Origin: an uncultured Nocardioides sp.
GTDB taxonomy: Bacteria > Actinomycetota > Actinomycetes > Propionibacteriales > Nocardioidaceae
DNA: 64,000 nucleotides
Assembly: GCF_947488515.1 (NCBI RefSeq)
Contig: NZ_CANKZF010000004.1
Span: 1-64,000 of the forward strand
Direction: 5' to 3'
Of this stretch, positions 42,327-49,671 are shown in pieces. A program made the position numbers and the translations under genes. The notes beneath the pieces were generated by a model. The model ran no database searches, had not been told where the DNA came from, and was given only the letters and a program-made list of their open reading frames with translations. The stretch's first letter is position 1. Each line of letters opens with the position of its first letter.

Positions 42327-43082
42327 TCAGTCCTCGATGCCGGCCATGCGGTGCGCCACGAGCGCGGCGCCGACGATGCCGGCGCGGTTCTGCAGCGTCG
42401 CGGGGACCATCTCGGTCTCGGCCTTGATGAGGTGGCCGAACTTGTCCCAGGACTTGCTGACGCCGCCGCCGATGACGAACAGGTCGGGCGAGAACAACCG
42501 CTCGAGGTGGCGGAAGTAGGCCGTCAGGCGCTCCGACCACTCCTCCCAGGACAGGCCCTCGCGCTCGCGGGCGCTGGTCGCCGTGGTCGCCTCCGCGACG
42601 GCACCGTCGAGCTCGAGATGACCCATCTCGGAGTTGGGGACGAGCTGGCCGTCCCAGATCATCGCCGAGCCGATGCCGGTGCCGAGCGTGATGACCATGA
42701 CCAGTCCGCCGCGGCCCTTCGCGGCGCCGTACTCCGCCTCCGCGAGCCCGGCGGCGTCGGCGTCGTTGACCACGTGCACCTCACGCCCGAGCGCAGCGGT
42801 GAAGATCGCGTCGGCGTCCTCGCCGATCCACGACTTGTCGATGTTGGCCGCCGAGTGCACCACGCCGCGACGGACGATGCCGGGCACGGTCACGCCGACG
42901 GGCCGCGTGGAGGACGGGAAGCTGTCGATGATCTGGCCGAAGACACCGGCGACCGCCTGCGGTGTCGCGGGGCGCGGGGTGTCGATCCGGATCCGGTCGT
43001 GCGCGAAGTCGCCGACCTCGAGGTCGACAGGGGCGCCCTTGATGCCGGTGCCGCCGAAGTCGATGCCGAAGGGGTGTTCCAT
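42327..43082 (-). CDS. ppgK: Polyphosphate glucokinase (ROK family)
   Basis: The 251-residue kinase has the phosphate-binding FGIDFGGTGIKG (5-16), VNDADAAGLAEAEYGA with the catalytic aspartate, LGTGIGSA, and the C-terminal FVIGGGVSKSW. The GTGIKG variant and short length fit the actinobacterial enzymes that phosphorylate glucose with polyphosphate, often also ATP. It feeds glucose into glycolysis in the cytoplasm. The ATG at 43082 is preceded by a weak site. It is convergent with marR and divergent from alkB. Confidence 0.92.
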   Translation of the reverse strand: MEHPFGIDFGGTGIKGAPVDLEVGDFAHDRIRIDTPRPATPQAVAGVFGQIIDSFPSSTRPVGVTVPGIVRRGVVHSAANIDKSWIGEDADAIFTAALGREVHVVNDADAAGLAEAEYGAAKGRGGLVMVITLGTGIGSAMIWDGQLVPNSEMGHLELDGAVAEATTATSAREREGLSWEEWSERLTAYFRHLERLFSPDLFVIGGGVSKSWDKFGHLIKAETEMVPATLQNRAGIVGAALVAHRMAGIED

Positions 43083-43159
43083 GGCGACCAACCTATCGCC
43101 AGCCGCTCGCGGGTGTGACGGGGGCAACACCCGGCGAGACGGGCCGAGCCCCTCTCGGA

Positions 43160-43242
43160 ATCCCCGGTCGACCGGCGCTTCCTGAACTTGTCAGGCCGTG
43201 CACGGGCCGACAACCTCAGCGATCCCCGGTCGACCGGCGCTT
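43160..43242. repeat. Family A extragenic palindrome, copy 2, flanked by 21-bp direct repeats
   Basis: The core CTGAACTTGTCAGGCCGTGC (43182) matches 18577. It is bracketed by two exact 21-base copies at 43160-43180 and 43222-43242 (both begin ATCCCCGGTCGACCGG). The second arm of the hairpin is degenerate here. It lies in the divergent region between ppgK and alkB. Confidence 0.75.
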
Positions 43243-43277
43243 GCTTATGCGGCACTCGCTTGACAGAAAGACAGGTC

Positions 43278-43317
43278 TTGTCAACCGGGTTTACACATCT
43301 TATGGTCGTGTAAACCC
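43278..43317 (+). promoter_or_regulatory. alkB promoter with overlapping 10-base palindromic operator
   Basis: TTGTCA (43278) and TATGGT (43301) have 17-base spacing and look like a sigma-70 promoter. The perfect inverted repeat GGGTTTACAC (43287-43296) / GTGTAAACCC (43308-43317), 11 bases apart, covers the -10 box, as a TetR-type repressor site would. A second pair, TTGACA at 43260 and TGTCAA at 43279, lies upstream. The regulator is not encoded next to it. Confidence 0.7.
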
Positions 43318-43337
43318 GACGGCAGGAGGTCACGACG

Positions 43338-44804
43338 ATGGCCGGCTACCCCACCCGACCAGCCCCCAGCGGCACCGTCCCCGACGGCACCACCGAGCTC
43401 TGGACCGACAGCAAGCGCTACCTGTGGCTCATCGGCCTGGTCGTGCCGAGCCTGGCGTTCGTCGCCTTCGGCGGCTACGTCACGACCGGCTGGAGCGTGT
43501 GGTTCTGGGTGGGACCGATCGTCATCCTCGGCATCGTGCCGGCGATCGACCTCGTCGCCGGCCTCGACCGCTCCAACCCCCCGGACGACGTGATCGAGGC
43601 GCTCGAGCAGGACCGCTACTACCGGTGGATCACCTACCTCTTCCTGCCCATCCAGTACGCCGGCTTCCTGGGCGCGATGGCAGTGGTCGGCGGTTGGGAC
43701 GTCCTCGGCGTGCTCGCCGACCAGCCGCTCTCGACGGCCGACCGGGTCGGCCTGGCGATCTCGATCGGCTGCATCGGCGGGATCGGCATCAACACCGCCC
43801 ACGAGCTCGGCCACAAGAAGGAGGCCAACGAGCGCTGGCTGTCCAAGATCGCGCTGGCCCAGGTCGGCTACGGCCACTTCTACATCGAGCACAACCGCGG
43901 TCACCACGTCCGGGTCGCCACCCCCGAGGACCCGGCGAGCGCCCGGCTGGGGGAGAGCTTCTACGCGTTCTGGCCGCGCACGGTCGGGGGATCGCTGAGG
44001 TCCGCGTGGCGGCTGGAGAAGCGGCGACTGGCACGACGCAAGCAGTCCCCGTGGCGCCTCGACAACGACGTCCTCAACGCATGGCTGATGACCCTCGTCC
44101 TCTGGACGGCGGTGCTGGTCGCCTTCGGCATCGAGGTGCTGCCGTTCCTCCTCATCCAGGCGGTCGTCGGCTTCTCGCTGCTCGAGGTCGTCAACTACAT
44201 GGAGCACTACGGGATGCTGCGGCAGAAGGTCGGCGAGGGGGACCGCGAGCGCTACGAGCGCGTCCTGCCCGGCCACAGCTGGAACTCCAACAACATCGCG
44301 ACCAACGTGCTGCTCTACCACCTGCAGCGCCACAGCGACCACCACGCCAACCCGACCCGGCGCTACCAGACGCTGCGCGACTTCGAGGAGAGCCCGGTGC
44401 TGCCGACGGGCTACGCCGGGATGATCGTGCTCGCGGCCGTGCCGGCCGTCTGGCGGCGGGTGATGGACCAGCGGGTCGTCGACCACTTCGGCGGCGACGT
44501 GTCGCTCGCCAACATCAGCCCCCGCAAGCGCGCGACGTACCTCGAGCGCTACGGCGCCACGCGTCGAGTGCGCGGCCCCGAGGGGACCACGACCACCTCC
44601 GCACTCGACCCGGGCACGGAGGTGCTGGCGGCGCGCTGCCCGGGCTGCGAGTACGTCTACGAGGTCGCGGCCGGTGACGAGCACGAGGGCTTCGCGGCCG
44701 GTACGGCCTGGGCGGACGTCCCCGCCGACTGGTCCTGTCCCGACTGCGGGGTGCGCGACAAGGTCGACTTCGTCCCGTGCCCGCCCGAGCGCTCGGTGGT
44801 CTGA
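43338..44804 (+). CDS. alkB: Alkane 1-monooxygenase fused to rubredoxin
   Basis: The 488-residue protein joins a membrane di-iron hydroxylase to a rubredoxin domain. Hydroxylase histidine boxes are HELGH (155-159), EHNRGHH (184-190), an NYMEHYG motif and LQRHSDHH; about six membrane helices surround them. The C-terminal rubredoxin (about 430-480) has its four iron ligands, Cys434, 437, 467 and 470 (CPGC, CPDC). It oxidises the terminal carbon of n-alkanes to alcohols, the rubredoxin passing electrons from a reductase encoded elsewhere. AGGAGG precedes the ATG. Fusions of this type are known in actinobacteria. It is convergent with selB, three bases apart. Confidence 0.95.
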   Translation: MAGYPTRPAPSGTVPDGTTELWTDSKRYLWLIGLVVPSLAFVAFGGYVTTGWSVWFWVGPIVILGIVPAIDLVAGLDRSNPPDDVIEALEQDRYYRWITYLFLPIQYAGFLGAMAVVGGWDVLGVLADQPLSTADRVGLAISIGCIGGIGINTAHELGHKKEANERWLSKIALAQVGYGHFYIEHNRGHHVRVATPEDPASARLGESFYAFWPRTVGGSLRSAWRLEKRRLARRKQSPWRLDNDVLNAWLMTLVLWTAVLVAFGIEVLPFLLIQAVVGFSLLEVVNYMEHYGMLRQKVGEGDRERYERVLPGHSWNSNNIATNVLLYHLQRHSDHHANPTRRYQTLRDFEESPVLPTGYAGMIVLAAVPAVWRRVMDQRVVDHFGGDVSLANISPRKRATYLERYGATRRVRGPEGTTTTSALDPGTEVLAARCPGCEYVYEVAAGDEHEGFAAGTAWADVPADWSCPDCGVRDKVDFVPCPPERSVV

Positions 44805-44807
44805 GCC

Positions 44808-46580
44808 TCAGCGCACGACCTCGCGCCGGTCGTCGGCGAGGCGGCGGGTGAGCCCGGCGCGGTCGAGCCGGTCGAGCAGTGGCAGCACCACCCGGCGCGA
44901 GGTGCCGAGGTCCTGACGGGCCGCGCTGGTGGTGAAGGGCTGCTCGAGCAGAGCCAGGCGGGCCGCCGCTGCCTCCGCTGCCCCCGGCAGCAGGACGAGT
45001 CCCGGGGCGACGCGCCACAGCAGCCCGGCGCGCTCGGCCGCACCGAGGGCGCGGTCGTCGAGGGCGAGCTCGCGGAGCCGGTCGGCGGTGGGAGCGGCGA
45101 ACGGCGCGCCCTCCAGCTCACGTCGTACGACGTCGACGGCCGCGGCCACGGCCGTCGGGAGGCCCGCTCCGGGCGACCGCACCCGTCCACCGACGACCTG
45201 CAGCGGCGCGCGGACCAGCGGCACGACGAGGTCGGGGCTCGGCAGGCGGAGCCGGTCGGCCAGCACGGTCAGCGGCACGTCGGGGTCGAGCGGGTGGGTG
45301 CGGGCGTGCTCCTCGACGAGGGGCACCAGTCGCTCCGCCATCGCCCCGACCAGCGCCGGGCTCACCAGCCAGGGGCCGGCCTCGAGGTGGTCGCCGGACG
45401 TCACCGGCACACCGATGCGACACAACCGGTCGCGGTGCGCGAGCCCGCGGCGGGCGAGCTCGTCGGCCAGTCGCGGGGTGCCGTCGGCGCCGGCGAGCTG
45501 CGCGGCACGCCGCTCGGCCGCACCCCGTCGACGCAGCCGCGGTGGGTCGGGGTCGAGGACGTCGACGCGCCAGAGCCGGCGGTCGCCCGGGTCCCGCAGC
45601 AGCATCCGGTCGCCCACCCGCAGCGGCAGGGCGCGCTCGAGCGTGAGCCTGGCGATGCCGCCGCGCGGGTCGCCGAGCGGGCGGTGCCGCACCGCGACGT
45701 CCGCGGCCCCGACGTGCAGCTGCGGGGCGAGCGGAGGACCGGCGTCACCGGTGCCCGGTCCGGGACGCAGGCGCACGTCGACCACCTCGGTGTGGTGCCA
45801 CGCGTCGGGGGTGGTCAGCACCGTCTCGCGCGCGATCGCGTCGACGTCCCCGGTGAGGTTGAGCGCGACGCGGGCGGTGCCGCTCACCGCGTCGGTGTCC
45901 TGCCCGAGCGCCTGCAGCCCGCGGACGCGCACCAGCCGGTCGCCGGCGGCGAGGGTCTCGCCGACCCGGACGGTGCCGGCCGGCAGGGTGCCGGTGACCA
46001 CCGTGCCCGCGCCCCGCACGGTGAAGCGGCGGTCCACCCAGAGGCGTACGTCGGCGTCCGCGTCGGGTGACGGGAGCGCGGTGAGCACGTCGGCGAGGGC
46101 GGCGCGGAGGTCGTCGAGCCCGGCGCCGGTGCGACCGCTGACGGCGACGACCGGTGCCCCCGCCAGGCTGGTGCGGGCCACCTCGGCCGCCGCCCGGGCC
46201 ACGGCGGGCCTGGGGTCGGCGAGGTCACTGCGCGTGACGGCGACGACCCCGTGGCCGACGCCGAGGGCGTCGAGCGCGGCGAGGTGCTCGGCCGCCTGCG
46301 GCATCCACGGGTCGTCGGCCGCGACGACCAGCAGGGCCGCCGGCACCGGACCGATGCCCGCGAGCATCGTGGTGAGGAACCGCTCGTGGCCCGGGACGTC
46401 GACGAACGCCACCTGGTCGAGCTCGCCCAGGCCGGGCCACGACGTCCAGGCGTAGCCGAGCTCGATCGTCAGCCCGCGCCGCCGCTCCTCCTCGAGACGG
46501 TCGGGGTCGGTGCCGGTGAGGGCACGCACCAGGGTGGACTTGCCGTGGTCGACGTGACCCGCGGTCGCGACGACGTGCAT
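44808..46580 (-). CDS. selB: Selenocysteine-specific elongation factor SelB
   Basis: The 590-residue GTPase has GHVDHGKST (8-16), DVPGHERF and TRSDL for nucleotide binding, domains 2 and 3 (to about 350), and a C-terminal array of winged helices that binds the SECIS hairpin in the mRNA. It carries Sec-tRNA to the ribosome at UGA. Its ATG overlaps the selA stop by one base (TGATG). The length is close to E. coli SelB (614). The client is very probably the formate dehydrogenase at 49672. Confidence 0.95.
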   Translation of the reverse strand: MHVVATAGHVDHGKSTLVRALTGTDPDRLEEERRRGLTIELGYAWTSWPGLGELDQVAFVDVPGHERFLTTMLAGIGPVPAALLVVAADDPWMPQAAEHLAALDALGVGHGVVAVTRSDLADPRPAVARAAAEVARTSLAGAPVVAVSGRTGAGLDDLRAALADVLTALPSPDADADVRLWVDRRFTVRGAGTVVTGTLPAGTVRVGETLAAGDRLVRVRGLQALGQDTDAVSGTARVALNLTGDVDAIARETVLTTPDAWHHTEVVDVRLRPGPGTGDAGPPLAPQLHVGAADVAVRHRPLGDPRGGIARLTLERALPLRVGDRMLLRDPGDRRLWRVDVLDPDPPRLRRRGAAERRAAQLAGADGTPRLADELARRGLAHRDRLCRIGVPVTSGDHLEAGPWLVSPALVGAMAERLVPLVEEHARTHPLDPDVPLTVLADRLRLPSPDLVVPLVRAPLQVVGGRVRSPGAGLPTAVAAAVDVVRRELEGAPFAAPTADRLRELALDDRALGAAERAGLLWRVAPGLVLLPGAAEAAAARLALLEQPFTTSAARQDLGTSRRVVLPLLDRLDRAGLTRRLADDRREVVR

Positions 46581-47920
46581 CAGGCCCGGCCCGACCCCGC
46601 GGCGCGGCGTACGGCGTCGGCGATCGCGTCGTCCTCGACGGGGTCGACCGCCAGCAGGTCGAGCAGCAGCCGCCCGCGCACCGTGCGGCCCAGCACCGGC
46701 GGATCGCCCGCGCGCAGCGGTGCGGCGAGGCGCTCGGGCAGCGAGACGGCCGCGCTCGCCAGCTCCACGCCGGGTGCGCCGCCGCCGCCGACCGCGCCCG
46801 CGGCGTCGACGACCTCGGCCCCGAGGGCCGCGACCAGGTCGGCGGGCCACGCCCCGACGATCGCGCGCGCCCGCGTCCGGAGGTCGTCGACCGACCGACC
46901 GAGCGAGGCCCGCACCGGGGGCACGGGTCCTACGAGGGTCGCCTCGAGGGCGGCCAGGGTGAGCTTGTCCACACGCAGGGCGCGGGCGAAGGGGTCGCGC
47001 CGCAGCCGCTCGACGAGGCCGGCCTCGCCGAGCAGCAGGCCAGCCTGCGGACCACCGAGGAGCTTGTCGCCGGAGGCGGTGACGAGGTCGGCGCCGTCGC
47101 GGAGGGCGCGCCCGGCGTCGGGTTCGTCGGGGAGGCGCGGGTGCTGCTCGAGCAGCCCGGAGCCGATGTCGACCACGAGCGGGACCCGACGCCCCGCGTG
47201 CTCGAGGCCGGCGAGCTCGCGGGCCGGCACCGAGGAGGTGAAGCCGGTGACGGCGAAGTTGGAGGGGTGGACCTTGAGCACGAACGCGGTCGAGTCGTCG
47301 ACCGCCGAGGTGTAGTCGGCGAGGTGGACCCGGTTGGTGGTGCCGACCTCGCGCAGCCGGGCGCCCACGGACTCCATCAGCTCGGGGATGCGGAAGCCGT
47401 CGCCGATCTCGACCAGCTCGCCGCGGGCGATGACCACGGTGTCGCGTCCGTCGTCGCCGCGCGCGAGCACCCGCGTGACGAGGGCGAGGGCGGCCGCGCC
47501 GTTGTTGACGACGTGGACCCCGCCGGCGTCGGGCACGGCGGCGGCCAGGGCCTCCAGCGCGCCGCGGCCCCGTCGTCCACGCTGCCCGGTCGCGAGGTCC
47601 AGCTCGACGTCGGTGGCACCGGCCGCCGTGCGGACGGCTTCGACGGCGGCGCCGGACAAGGGGGCGCGGCCGAGGTTGGTGTGGACCACCACCCCGGTCG
47701 CGTTGACCACCCGCCGGAGCGTGGTGGCCGACGCCGGGAGCGCCGCGACCGCTGCGTCGGCCACGGCAGCCGGGTCGAGCTCGCCGGCCCGGCACCGCTC
47801 CAGCGCCGCGGTGACCGCGTGCTTGACGAGGACCGGGCCCAGCCGGGTCGCGGCGGCCTGCAGGCGTTCGTCGGCGAGGACGTGGTCGGTGCGGGGCGTG
47901 GCCCGGCGCGGATCTGGCAC
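46580..47920 (-). CDS. selA: L-seryl-tRNA(Sec) selenium transferase SelA
   Basis: The 446-residue PLP enzyme has the family motifs NATGVVVHTNLGRAPL, the NNGAAA cofactor loop, DIGSGLLEQ and the PLP lysine in TASGDKLLGGPQAG. It converts seryl-tRNA(Sec) to selenocysteinyl-tRNA using selenophosphate. I chose GTG at 47920, which has GAGGAGG just upstream and lies outside the tRNA gene; an upstream ATG at 47950 would almost reach the tRNA 3' end. It is coupled to selB. Confidence 0.95.
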   Translation of the reverse strand: MPDPRRATPRTDHVLADERLQAAATRLGPVLVKHAVTAALERCRAGELDPAAVADAAVAALPASATTLRRVVNATGVVVHTNLGRAPLSGAAVEAVRTAAGATDVELDLATGQRGRRGRGALEALAAAVPDAGGVHVVNNGAAALALVTRVLARGDDGRDTVVIARGELVEIGDGFRIPELMESVGARLREVGTTNRVHLADYTSAVDDSTAFVLKVHPSNFAVTGFTSSVPARELAGLEHAGRRVPLVVDIGSGLLEQHPRLPDEPDAGRALRDGADLVTASGDKLLGGPQAGLLLGEAGLVERLRRDPFARALRVDKLTLAALEATLVGPVPPVRASLGRSVDDLRTRARAIVGAWPADLVAALGAEVVDAAGAVGGGGAPGVELASAAVSLPERLAAPLRAGDPPVLGRTVRGRLLLDLLAVDPVEDDAIADAVRRAAGSGRA

Positions 47921-47953
47921 CCACCCTCCTCGTCCGACGCCCCGGCTCACGAC

Positions 47954-48048
47954 TGGCGGAGGCGGACGGGAATCGAACCCGCCCGACCCAGCTGCTGGGT
48001 CGCAACGGTTTTGAGGACCGCGTCCGTCACCAGACGAGAACCGCCTCC
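47954..48048 (-). tRNA. selC: tRNA-Sec (anticodon TCA)
   Basis: On the minus strand a 95-base tRNA runs from GGAGGCGG to CCGCCTCCGCCA, with CCA encoded. It has the extended 8-base acceptor helix of bacterial tRNA-Sec, an anticodon loop CCTCAAA, and a long variable arm (GACCCAGC-AGCTGGGTC). The UCA anticodon reads UGA. It lies 33 bases ahead of selA. Confidence 0.95.
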
Positions 48049-48058
48049 ACGAGCCAGC

Positions 48059-48484
48059 CTAGAGGGTCGCGACCCGTCTCGCGGTCGCGATCTCGTCCGC
48101 CTGCACCTCCGCGACGTACGCCGACCACGCGGTGAAGCCACCCGCCAGGTCGGTCGCCCGGGGCAGGCCCAGCTGCTGCAGGGTGACGGCCGCCAGGCTC
48201 GAGCTGTAGCCCTCGTTGCAGACCAGGACGATGTGCCGGTCGGGATCGTCGGAGACGGCCAGGCGGTACGGGCTGGTCGGGTCGAGGCGCCACTCGAGCA
48301 CGTTGCGGTCGACGACGACCGCGCCCGGCAGCTCACCGTCGCGGAGGCGCTGCATCACCGGCCGCATGTCGACGACCAGTGCCCCGGCTGCGGCGACGGC
48401 CGCGAGGTCGGCGGGCTCGACGCGGTCGAGCGCCTGCTGGCACCGGTCCAGCATGCCGGCGATCGCGGAGTCGTCCTCGTGCAC
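48059..48484 (-). CDS. Rhodanese-like sulfurtransferase domain protein
   Basis: The 141-residue protein is a single rhodanese domain with VVDMRP and LVCNEGYSSS, in which the cysteine carries the persulfide, then LAGGFTAW. The active loop CNEGYS is not the usual CRxGxR. Rhodaneses move sulfur, and some can carry selenium. It sits between tRNA-Sec and selD, so a selenium link is possible but unproven. The GTG start at 48484 faces selD, 84 bases away. Confidence 0.9.
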   Translation of the reverse strand: MHEDDSAIAGMLDRCQQALDRVEPADLAAVAAAGALVVDMRPVMQRLRDGELPGAVVVDRNVLEWRLDPTSPYRLAVSDDPDRHIVLVCNEGYSSSLAAVTLQQLGLPRATDLAGGFTAWSAYVAEVQADEIATARRVATL

Positions 48485-48568
48485 GTCTCGACACTAGGCG
48501 CGCGTCAGGCGCGCCGCCACGGGCAACGGGGTGGGACCGGACGCCCGCCGGCTGCCTACATTGGGCGG

Positions 48569-49591
48569 GTGAGCACCCGCGCGAGCACGACCGACCAGTC
48601 GATCCGCCTCACCCAGTACGCCGCCGGCGGCGGGTGCGCGTGCAAGGTGCCGCCCGGTGAGCTCGAACGTGTGTTGAGCGGGCTCGGCCGGGGACGGGCG
48701 TCCGGCGACCTGCTGGTCGGTCTCGACCACGGCGACGACGCGGCCGCCGTACGGATCGATCCCGCCCCCGACGGCACCGGCCGGGCCGTGATCGCCACCG
48801 CCGACTTCTTCACCCCGGTCGTCGACGACGCCTACGCCTTCGGGCGCATCGCCGCCACCAACGCGATGTCGGACGTGTGGGCGATGGGCGGCACCCCGGT
48901 GGTCGCGGTCAACCTGCTCGGCTGGCCGCGCGACCGGATCCCCTTCGACGTGGCGGCCGAGGTGCTGCGCGGCGGCGACGACGCGTGCACCGAGGCGGGC
49001 GCGTTCCTCGCCGGCGGGCACAGCATCGACGACCCCGAGCCGAAGTACGGCCTCGCCGTCACCGGCCTCGCCGACCCCGAGAAGCTGCTGCGCAACGACG
49101 CGGCGCAGGTCGGGATGCCGCTGACGCTGACCAAGCCGCTCGGCCTCGGCGTGCTCAACAACCGCCACAAGGCGACCGGCGAGTGGTTCGAGGAGGCGGT
49201 CGCGGTGATGACCGGGCTCAACCGCGACGCCAGCCGCGCGGCCGTCGACGCCGGGCTCCGCGCGGCGACCGACGTCACCGGCTTCGGCCTGCTCGGCCAC
49301 CTGATGAAGATGATGCGCGCGAGCGGGACGACGGCCGTGATCGATGCGGCGGCGGTGCCCTACGTCGACGGCGCGCGCACCTCGCTGGTCGACGGCTTCG
49401 TGCCGGGCGGCAGCCGCCGCAACCTCGACTGGGTGCGCCCGCACCTCGACGCCTCCGTCGACGAGGACGAGCTCGTGCTGCTCGCCGACGCCCAGACCTC
49501 CGGCGGCCTGCTGGTGGTCGGCGAGCTGCCCGGTCACCCGGTGGTGGGCGAGGTCGTGGCTGCCGGCGAGCACGCGATCGTCGTCCGCTGA
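48569..49591 (+). CDS. selD: Selenide, water dikinase SelD
   Basis: The 340-residue enzyme makes selenophosphate from selenide and ATP. The N-terminal active loop GGGCACK has Cys23, Cys25 and Lys26, so the catalytic residue is cysteine, not selenocysteine. AIR-synthase-type motifs GDDAAAV, ATADFFTPVVDD, NAMSDVWAMGG and TDVTGFGLLGH follow. The start is GTG at 48569. It is divergent from the rhodanese-selA-selB side and precedes the formate dehydrogenase by 80 bases, so may be co-transcribed with it. Confidence 0.96.
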   Translation: MSTRASTTDQSIRLTQYAAGGGCACKVPPGELERVLSGLGRGRASGDLLVGLDHGDDAAAVRIDPAPDGTGRAVIATADFFTPVVDDAYAFGRIAATNAMSDVWAMGGTPVVAVNLLGWPRDRIPFDVAAEVLRGGDDACTEAGAFLAGGHSIDDPEPKYGLAVTGLADPEKLLRNDAAQVGMPLTLTKPLGLGVLNNRHKATGEWFEEAVAVMTGLNRDASRAAVDAGLRAATDVTGFGLLGHLMKMMRASGTTAVIDAAAVPYVDGARTSLVDGFVPGGSRRNLDWVRPHLDASVDEDELVLLADAQTSGGLLVVGELPGHPVVGEVVAAGEHAIVVR

Positions 49592-49671
49592 CACGCCCAC
49601 CCCTCGGGCGGTGGACGCACGTCGTACGCCGTCCGTAGTCTCATCAGCCACACACACGCGGAGGTGACGGC

